From contig CAJNDS010002755.1 in NCBI GenBank assembly GCA_905221605.1, forward strand, positions 227,501-291,500: a stretch of DNA of 64,000 nucleotides. The letters run 5' to 3'. Source of the DNA: Symbiodinium natans (Eukaryota > Sar > Dinophyceae > Suessiales > Symbiodiniaceae). The translations under genes were made by a program, and so were the position numbers. Below, one piece after another: positions 56,294-64,000 of this stretch; positions within the stretch are counted from its first letter, which is position 1, and every line of letters begins with the position of its first letter. The notes beneath the pieces were generated by a model that saw nothing but the letters and a program-made list of their open reading frames with translations, searched no databases and was not told where the DNA came from.

Positions 56294-58124
56294 GTGTAAG
56301 CATAGATGGTCTGCTGGCGCAATCAGCGTTGCTGGCTGGATGTGCTTGTGGATTGGTTGAGCCGCTTTAGCATCATGCCGCTTGGGCATCTGGCAGAAGG
56401 ACAGGAAAAGCTCAGTTGACTTCCTGTTTCTAGGATATGGCTCAGGACTGTTGGTTCCATGCACGATGGTGGTCATGCTTTTCTAGCCGAGGCCTTTGGC
56501 AAGCATGGCAGCAGCGGACGGGGCAGAGGCTGCTTGATGGGGCCTGGTGCACATGTGAGCGTTATGAGCTTTGGTTTGGTCAGAGACGCTCTTGGTCTTC
56601 ATTGCTCCAGGTGCAGGCAGAGTCACCGGCAGGCTCCGCCCCAAACACAGAGCGAATGATGGGGAGACCGTGGCTGGACTGCATGGAAGTGCGTGCTGAT
56701 CTTCAGCGAGGGTGGGAAAAGTAGCGATTTCTAGCATGAGACGGGCTTTGCTCAAACGTCACCTCTTCCAATTTGTATGTGCCTGGGCTTTGACTCTGAT
56801 GGATGCAGCATTGTAGCAAAGCTGGCAGAGTCAAATCAAGGCCCCGTGGTCCTGGTCCAATGATGCCTGGCAAGGGCCTCGAATGGCGACACATGTTACA
56901 GTATGGTACACTAACCCTTCAGCACTGCTATGTCTATAATATAGTCCTCGCCCGCTGATCACCAACGAGGTCCGGGCTTGAACGTCGAGACCGACTTTGA
57001 AGATACCTTGAAGTCGAATGTCTCCATGTCGCACGATGCCCAGGGAGTGTCTCTGTAAGCAAAGCCGGCTGGCTGGGCAGACCCATCTTGATTATAGTGA
57101 CCTTGCAAGCCTGCCAGGTCAGATTCGCCTAGCAATCGCAGGACCTTGATGCAGTTCAGCTTGCCAGGGTTGCATCTGTGAGCTTGAACCATTGCTTCAT
57201 GGCGTGTACTCTGGCTATTTAATGGCTCTAAGCTCATCCGTAGTCTGTCCACTGTTTTGCCTGTGAAGTACAGGCGCAGCCTGTCCGCATGCAGGTCTTG
57301 TGCCGGATACCGTTTTTACTGGCAGAACTTTGCTAAGGTGTTCCTTTTCTGCCCTGGATGGTGTCTTAGCAGCGCCCAAGCACCCAGGCCTTGGGCCACT
57401 GCAGAACAAGAAAAGCAATGCTCCTAGAGCCCTGTCGACCCGCATGATGTGTCAGGCATGGCCCTCACGACGCTTGTGCTTGCAGCAGCATGTGGGGCAT
57501 CTGCGCTGCGGCTCGATGCAGACCCGATGGCTGAAGGCTCGGGGTTGCATATGCTTCATGCGAAACATGTGCCTTCGCCTTGCCCATTGTCACCTCGATA
57601 GATGCTTGCCTTCAAAGGGTGCCTATGCCATCCATGGCCTGGACATCTTGTTCCTGACAAAGCGCACGGTGTGCGTGTGTGCGATTTTCATTGTTCCCAG
57701 GCGCCTGGGCCATTGACGCAGATCGTGAGTGGCCATGGAACCGGACAGATCTGTAGAAGTTTGCTCGCCGAACACACTCTTGGGAGGTGTCCTTTTTGCC
57801 TTGCTCAGTTTGCCGTGACTCTTGAGGGTGGAGTCGGAGAATGCAGGAGGTTGACAATGGATGAGGCGGCCATGCACAGGTATGCAGAGGGCGAAGAGCT
57901 GACCCCCTCCTCCAGCGCCTTGGAGGTCTTCGGGCTCACAGCTTTTGTTTTCAAGTGGAGAGGGGCCACATGCTATGGCAGGCGCCGGACAGTCCGCCAG
58001 CACTTCCATCTGCCTGGTCCAAGAGGCTGACATTCTTGGAAGCATTAGGCAGTGGCGGGCACGGATTCCTAGCTGGCAGGAAGGGGATGAGTCCGCATAT
58101 TGAAAGGTAAGTGACCGTTGAGGG
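56294..58124. other. Unassigned, one candidate exon
   Basis: The plus frame at about 57750-57960 reads HTLGRCPFCLAQFAVTLEGG and then RRLTMDEAAMHRYAEGEEL. It is protein-like with a CPFC pair but is not identified. A clear GTAAGT donor at 58107-58112 (GAAAG|GTAAGTG) suggests an exon just before it, perhaps the start of the kinase gene. Confidence 0.35.
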
Positions 58125-59577
58125 ATGGATAGAGCAAGCCATGTGTTTGTTATCCGAGGAACTGCGTACCTCTACACGGCCGCGTGCAATTCCTCCAGTG
58201 TCACAGTGACCGTGAAACTCCTGCACCAGAAGCGGCTCCAGGCTTGTGCGCGGCTCAGCAGTGAAGTTGTTTATATGTAGCAGAGATGCAGCCAGGACCG
58301 GCGAGAAGTCAGGATTATGCGACAGATGTATGGAGTATCCGATTATTGTATCTCCACCCTGGGTGCACCAGACTATGTCGATACTGATTCAGGCCCCTCG
58401 CTTCGAAGCCTCGTCAAGCCACCAAGCACATGAGAGCATGCCTGCTGTCAGCAAGGTCTGTGGATTATGATGCCATTTATGAATTCTGGCAACCTCTGGC
58501 AATTATTGCAACGATGCCACACAGCACAGTGTAGATGTGAACACCGCCTCTGTTGGGAACGACTGGGAGCTCCTCACAGCATTCCCTTCGTTGCTGGGCC
58601 CGCAAATCCAGATCCCTGGAGCGTTCGTCACTGATGTGAAGTGAGGCTGCCACCCTTGCAGCTCTTAGGTGCAGGCACTTCTTTATCAGGCAACTTTGGG
58701 TATCGGCGCGTTGCACGCGCAAGGGTACATCCACATGGACTTGAAGCCGGAGAACATCATGCTGAGTTGCCGACAGGACAAGTGCCTTTCGGTTTGCAAG
58801 AACAAGCCATTGACAACTTGGCAATGTGCGGTCACCCCGCGAAAGCACTGTGCTGTCTCGCTATGAGGCTTTGCCGAAGTGATTGACCTTGGCATTGCTT
58901 GTCCCCCGAAGCTTTGCAAATGGTCTGGCACCTCGATTGCAACTGCTGGTGTATTGCACTGGTCAGTGCGCACAGTCATTACTTGATGCGCGGAGCATCT
59001 ACGCGTGAAGAGCGGAATGTTTAAGGATGCAAAGGCAATGCTAGCATGCGCTAGAGACTGCAATTCCTGCTTTATGTCAGGTGGGTTTAAGGGAAAAAAC
59101 TTCAAGCTGCGTTGCAGAACATGTGCTCAGGAACTATCGGCTTCATCGCGCCCGAGGTCTGGACTGGAACGGGTCTTGGCTTGGCGGCAAATGATATTTG
59201 GTCCCTTGGGGTGGTCTTCTATGAGCTTCTTGGCGTGCAATGATGTGCAGTGGGCCGGGCGAGTGGCAGTGCCAGCATTCGGCCCACGAACTCCACAGTC
59301 GTGAGTCAACCCAGGATGATGTATGGGCGCAAGCCGCCGTTTCACAATGACCGCAGCGGAAAGGCAACGAGGAATTATCAGCCAACGACCGGGGTGACCA
59401 ATCCTTCATATCGCGTGTGCTTAAGAGATGCCCAAACTCCTGACCGAGAGAATATCAACCATGTTGCGCTTTACCATGCATGGTGCCCCTCCAGGAAGGA
59501 CAATGCTATTCCGAATCCTGGCAAGCCTATTGATCACTTGATTCAGAGCATGTCTCCTGTCGGCAATCTACACTAGA
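58125..59577 (+). CDS. Serine/threonine protein kinase, multi-exon
   Basis: Exon pieces follow the kinase order. About 58135-58276 gives VTVTVKLLHQKRL with the ATP-site Lys and SEVVYM. 58675-58795 gives YIHMDLKPENIML, the catalytic loop with Met for Arg. 58868-58927 gives FAEVIDLGIAC, with DLG in place of DFG. 59131-59236 gives TIGFIAPEVW (APE) and NDIWSLGVVFYELLG. From 59315 comes MMYGRKPPFHND. The last three introns (58796-58867, 58928-59130, 59237-59314) are all GC-AG and preserve phase exactly. An exon for the hinge region between 58276 and 58675 was not found, and the end after about 59370 is uncertain. The Met in HMDLKPEN may weaken control by activation-loop phosphorylation. Substrate unknown. 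Confidence 0.7.
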
Positions 59578-60153
59578 TGGGGTGCCTGGAGCACACGTAC
59601 TGTTTCTTGTGCGCAAGCTGCTAAAAAGTCCTCATGTTTGGTGGGTATAAGGGCTGGTGGCTTTTCAGGCACCTTTTCGGAACATTTCGAACATGTCTCG
59701 CAGCGAACTCCGGAATTACGTGGTCTCCATTCCCAGGCTTAGCCAACTGCCATCGAACCGCCCAACCATACGTGGCCTGCCTTCAACTACTATTGAAACT
59801 CGGAGGCACCCAAGCCTACGAGGCAACCTGTTCCGGCCAAACCAATCCGGACAGTTTTTCAGGCACTGCGGAAATTTGTGCTGTTAGACTTTGATGCTGA
59901 GCGAGTGCTACATCTCAGGTGGTGTGCAGGACTCTCTTCGCACCATCATCCAGGAAGCCCATCCACGACAAGATGTTCTTGACGCTCAGCTTGCTTGGAG
60001 ACTGCACAGATGGTGAGCCAAAGTGGCGAACTTTTAGTTGCCAAGGACCTGGCGAGGCAAGTAGCCGTTGAGTAGCCGCTAAGGCTAAGTAGCTATAAGT
60101 GGTCAAGGGATGCCAAGAGGGGTCTCAGCTGGCCCTCTCTGTGCTAAAAAGCC
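59578..60153. other. No gene resolved
   Basis: Two overlapping plus frames (59634-59894 and 59657-59887) are similarly protein-like. The second (RSELRNYVVSIPRLSQLPSN) might be a kinase-gene exon, without firm support. Confidence 0.35.
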
Positions 60154-60199
60154 ATGCGAGTGCGAGTGCGAGTGCGTGTGCGTGTGCGTGTGCGTGTGC

Positions 60200-60240
<41 letters not shown>

Positions 60241-60246
60241 TGTGTG

Positions 60247-60331
<85 letters not shown>

Positions 60332-60371
60332 GCGTGCGCGTGTGCGTGGGTGCGTGTGTGTGTGCGCGTGT

Positions 60372-60402
<31 letters not shown>

Positions 60403-60535
60403 CGCGTGTGCGTGCGCGTGTGTGTGCGCGTGTGTGTGCGCGTGTGCGTGTGCGTGCGCGTGCGCGTGTGCGTGTGCGTGTGCGTGTGCGTGTGCGTGCG
60501 TGTGCGTGTGCGTGTGTGTGTGTGTGTGCACGCAT
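60154..60535. repeat. Large compound (GT)n/(GCGT)n microsatellite
   Basis: About 380 bp of alternating purine-pyrimidine DNA. It runs GAGTGC, TGCGTG, pure TG, a long GCGT block (about 60248-60328), then mixed GTGCGC units. All six frames stay open, which explains several 130-198 aa His/Thr or Cys/Val pseudo-proteins. Such DNA readily adopts Z form. Confidence 0.95.
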
Positions 60536-61025
60536 GTGCGAACTGACCGTAAAGAAGTTGATAGTGAAGAAGTGCAGCGCAGATGATGTTAAATTAGTTG
60601 CATTTGTTTCAGCAGGTGGCGGGGTGGTGGTTTCAAACACCCAATAAACGCCATCTGCCTGTGCTGGAACAACGGCCTGATTGACCCGGCGCCCTGCTAA
60701 GCGAGAGTTAGTTAAGTACAATTTTTAGTCGGGTGTTCAACCAGTGATGCATCTACAGCGCATCCTGTTAAAATCACAGATGCAGCGCGCGCCTGTTTCC
60801 AGTTTGAACGTTGCGAGTTCTGGGACAGTTGTTGCTTGGACGACTTGTGACTTCGCACGGGTTGGATGAAGCCGTTCAAGCTTCCCTTGGGGCAGGGTGG
60901 TTGTGTCCCTGTCGCTTTTTCCTGTGGTCTTGGCATGCCATTATTGTTTGTCGCTGCTCCTCCTTCAGCACTCATTCTCCTGAACTGGAGAGTTTGCACA
61001 TCAGCTGTCGCTGCGTGAAAGTCTG

Positions 61026-61475
61026 ATGCTTCAAGCAGTGCTTTCGTTAAGAAACACTAAGGACATGATCACCTTGTCTCCGACGCAGAGAGGCCCGCGG
61101 AGATGCGTTCTTAGCGGTCTTAAGGACTACGTTCCGACTTTCTTCAACAAGTCTTGTGAAGCTTCCCTGGTTCATGTTTCTGTTCCGCTTGTTCCCCCGC
61201 TTCACCAGAACAGCGAAGTCGAGATTGTTAAGCCACGTGTACCACTACCTGAACGTAACATCGTAACATGCCGAGAAGATAACGGTCCAAGTCCAAAAGG
61301 TGCCAAAGACGCTATCCCGCCTTGCCTGCTTCAATACGATGCTCCTCAGCTGCCTGCATGCGAGCCGGAAGAGTTTGCAGCTCAGAAGTCGCCTAAGGAC
61401 CCAAAGTATATCATAGACATTGGCAACAAGGAAGCTCACCGTATGGATTGTACGGACATGCCCAGGCCATTGTAA
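61026..61475 (+). CDS. Unrecognised 149-aa open frame
   Basis: The frame starts MLQAVLSLRNTKDMITLSPT and later reads EPEEFAAQKSPKDPKYIIDI. Composition is balanced and the competing frames are shorter. No family is recognised. It may be a whole small gene or an exon. Confidence 0.35.
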   Translation: MLQAVLSLRNTKDMITLSPTQRGPRRCVLSGLKDYVPTFFNKSCEASLVHVSVPLVPPLHQNSEVEIVKPRVPLPERNIVTCREDNGPSPKGAKDAIPPCLLQYDAPQLPACEPEEFAAQKSPKDPKYIIDIGNKEAHRMDCTDMPRPL

Positions 61476-62205
61476 TTGAGCACTGGCCGTCTACTTGGGC
61501 ATGTGAACATGCGAAGCATGCGCAGGCAAGCCCAGGGGTACTTTCGGTGCGGCGTATGCGTCGGATGCAACCCATGCTGCAAATGCCGGGTCAAGCGGCG
61601 AGATAAGCACCTGGGACGCAGTTGACTCTACCCATCTCAGCCAAGAGACGCTTCTGGTGCCTTCTCGTGATGCTAGCCAGTCACCCGATCTGCTTCCGCT
61701 TTGGACTTTGGACTGGGACAGCATATCCTGAGGCTCGAAAAAGCATATTTCCGCACCTTTTCGCCAAACTAGTTTAATACTGTTCTGCAATGAGCACAGC
61801 AGCCGGCTCCTGCCAATTAAAGCCATTTTCGGGCCCTATCTGAGGCATGCCAACGTGCGAGTGATTGAAGCAGCTGACGACGACTCTTGCATCGGCGGCA
61901 ATGACAACAAAACGGTTGCGTCAGATTGTGGAAGTACGATGAAGCACAGCATGTAGCACAGCCTTGCGGACTAACCCATTCCACAGAACACTTCAGTTGT
62001 CAGCGTGATGGTGCAGGCAAGAAGTATTTGGATACAGCAGAGAATTGACATGTGAAGGAATGATGTCGGCTATGTAGGCCATGTAGGCTGTAGAAACGCG
62101 ATTCGAGACCCAGGCCCAGGCATTGCTAAGCCCAAAACTATCATATGTTAAGTGTGGGAATATTGGGAATCTAGGTTCCATGTTCCACCCCATCGGGATG
62201 CATAG

Positions 62206-62440
62206 GACTCACAGCCTGGGCGGCTTGGCTGCAGCTTCGGCGAATGTCGTGGCAGCAGACAAGAAGGCAGGGGAAGAGTCCGTGCAGGTGCTGCAGATGG
62301 CACTCTGTGGCAAACTTCGGCTTGCTGTGGCCCGAGTAGACAGGCTGGCAAAGTTGGAACCCCACAGCATTCGGCTCGATCCACAGCGCAGCTTGGCAAA
62401 CAAGGAGTTGCCGCGTTGTGCACTGGGCACTCTAGAATGA
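62206..62440 (+). CDS. Possible exon, helical protein
   Basis: The plus frame reads GGLAAASANVVAADKKAGEE, then SVQVLQMALCGKLRLAVARV, an amphipathic helical pattern. Boundaries are unknown; the frame stops at 62440. The antisense frames here are Ser/Arg-rich shadows. Confidence 0.3.
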
Positions 62441-63659
62441 AGGGTATGAATTGGCGATAGGCGTCGCCTCCTGATCGGCATGACCTGGGTCTCGACACCA
62501 CATTGGCCCGTTATTTCGGCTAGAAGCTAGCAGCGCAAAAATGCTACAAGGTTGCCCGCACTGGGGTTTGAAGCATACCAATGGCCGAGCTGTTGTGCTG
62601 TTCTTGGCGTTTGTGTAGATCATGCAAGAGTGCCGTGAAGAACACGTGACACAGGTCTCGGCCGATTAGAGCGAATGTGCCAACAAGGCACGTGGGATAT
62701 CATTGAAAGCCTGCACCGGATGGCAAACGTGATCCACAATCCTTGCCCACACGTTGTCTTCACAGGAGTCCGCGCCAGGAACAGCTTCAAGCACAGGTGC
62801 AACATTGTCGGGCTTTGGCTGTCTGGGGGTCTGGGACTGTTTCCGCATGTTGCCGCTTGCAGGAAAGGTTGCTCGGCCACACACTCCCTCCACAGTGAGG
62901 GCTCCGCCAGAGCCTGGTCAGTTTCTTGAAGCAGCTCACAACACATGATCGCCTGAAGAGCTCATTGTGTAAACAACAGTACAGCTAGCAGCGAAGCACA
63001 AAAAGGAGCTAAAGCACGCTACTTGCCGTTCACCATTTTGCAGGTGGATTGCCTGGATTTTGTAGCAGGGTGCAAGTTCTTCCACAGTTGAGCCTTGCAA
63101 GCACGAACTGCGGAAGCCATTGCGAAGCTACTGAGCTGTTTACAATAAGTTTACAACCTGCCATATGCAGATTCTTCGTGACTTGGACAGGCTCCAAGGA
63201 AGCTTTGCACAAATTTCTAATTAGAGCTGAGTCCCTTGCCAAATGTGATGTTTTACAGGTTAGCAGCGCCTGTAGTTTCACTTTGCCCTAATGGGCACCT
63301 CCAGCCGAAAGCGGAGCTTGAACTCGTGCCGAGAGACTTGTTGTGAACTGGGTAAATGCACATGCTTCGTCCATAGCTGCGGTGTGCTTTCATATTATTG
63401 GGCTATTTGCCTCTTGCTACTATACAATCTTAGATAATGCGGCATCGCAGGAATTAGATATCTTGGAAGGGGTTGATGATATGGATGATATATCCCCCTC
63501 TTTAAAAATGCAGAGATCAAAATTAGGAAAGGATACGACCATCAAATTAGGAAGGTATCTCTTGTATATATTTCATGGATTTCGGACGACGATGCACCCT
63601 GAAACCCCAATATGATGCCTTGCCAGACTACTTACGTAATTAATATCATATAACACAGG
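62441..63659. other. No gene resolved, turning AT-rich
   Basis: Base composition shifts to AT-rich from about 63400. The frame at 63343-63615 (LEGVDDMDDISPSLKMQRSK, LGRYLLYIFHGF) may belong to the retroelement that follows. Confidence 0.35.
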
Positions 63660-63968
63660 GATGAATGTGTCCATTCCCGGGATGCTGATGCTAGTCCTAT
63701 AGTGATGGGCGGGGTATTACATGAAATGGTCTTCAAAACGATCTTTCTCATGGACAAGATGTCCATACAAGCCAGGTTGGCTCCGCACCAGATGGTTGTT
63801 GGAGTCAAGACCGGGGCTGAGAGTATGATTCACGCGGGATATCTAATGCTTACAATGAGCTCCATCCACATGAGTTTTGGACGATTATTATTCGTATTCC
63901 TTGGTCTCGAATATATTCGTGTAATATTATTATGGAAACCTATCATAATTCGTCTATCGGGATAGATT
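63660..63968 (+). mobile_element. Decayed non-LTR reverse-transcriptase fragment
   Basis: The frame reads SPIVMGGVLHEMVFKTIFLM, then LAPHQMVVGVKTGAESMIHA. This is the RT segment usually seen as RPIAVGEVLRRLVAK...LAPxQLGVGVxxGAE. Compared with that pattern, several changes look like Val-to-Met and Arg-to-His, as expected from G-to-A change on this strand. The fragment is AT-rich, unlike the rest of the window, and stops at 63966-63968. It is not close to the complete LINE at 36-40 kb. Confidence 0.5.
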
Positions 63969-64000
63969 GATGATATCTAATGTGGACAATAGGGTTACGT

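Noticed and set aside
60099-60721. Several 130-198 aa frames of Cys/Val/Arg or His/Thr/Ala repeats on both strands
   Set aside because: They are translations of the GT/GCGT microsatellite, which has no stops in any frame.

Overview
The window reads as nuclear DNA of a dinoflagellate, most likely of the Symbiodiniaceae type (inference). Supporting signs are sparse genes split into short exons, many introns with GC rather than GT donors, alanine- and ankyrin-rich proteins, a very large GT/GCGT microsatellite, LINE-type retroelements, and Cys-rich modules of the form PGxYxxCYC/CWC that I associate with large predicted dinoflagellate proteins. Nothing looks bacterial: there are no operons, ribosome binding sites or CRISPR arrays. 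Most long open frames are chance or antisense frames in GC-rich DNA.

Layout. 1-1150: decayed array of short dyads. 3239-4642: ubiquitin-like plus ankyrin-repeat gene, broken by a stop and two frameshifts. 5-14.7 kb: no gene I can name. 14.75-30.1 kb: scattered plus-strand exons carrying CYC/CWC modules, with a CAP/SCP-domain gene at 24.5 kb. 31.6-33.7 kb: end of a glycosyltransferase-like gene. 36.0-40.5 kb: complete LINE with two ORFs and a 13-bp target-site duplication. 40.7-46.5 kb: plus-strand exons with a second repeated module (GxY...GRPxY...W), then a CYC module and a terminal transmembrane exon, consistent with one large membrane protein. 52.3-53.3 kb: Ala/Glu-rich coiled-coil gene. 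54.8-56.3 kb: intact fatty-aldehyde-dehydrogenase-like gene with a C-terminal membrane anchor. 58.1-59.6 kb: multi-exon protein kinase. 60.15-60.54 kb: large microsatellite. 63.66-64.0 kb: AT-rich, decayed reverse-transcriptase fragment running off the edge.

Nearly all credible genes lie on the plus strand, in keeping with the unidirectional gene clusters known in dinoflagellates. Several exon chains were checked by reading phase (ankyrin, glycosyltransferase, kinase, coiled coil, GRPxY modules), and most of the phase-consistent introns are GC-AG. No functional pathway links the neighbours; the coherent unit is the modular CYC/GRPxY protein(s).
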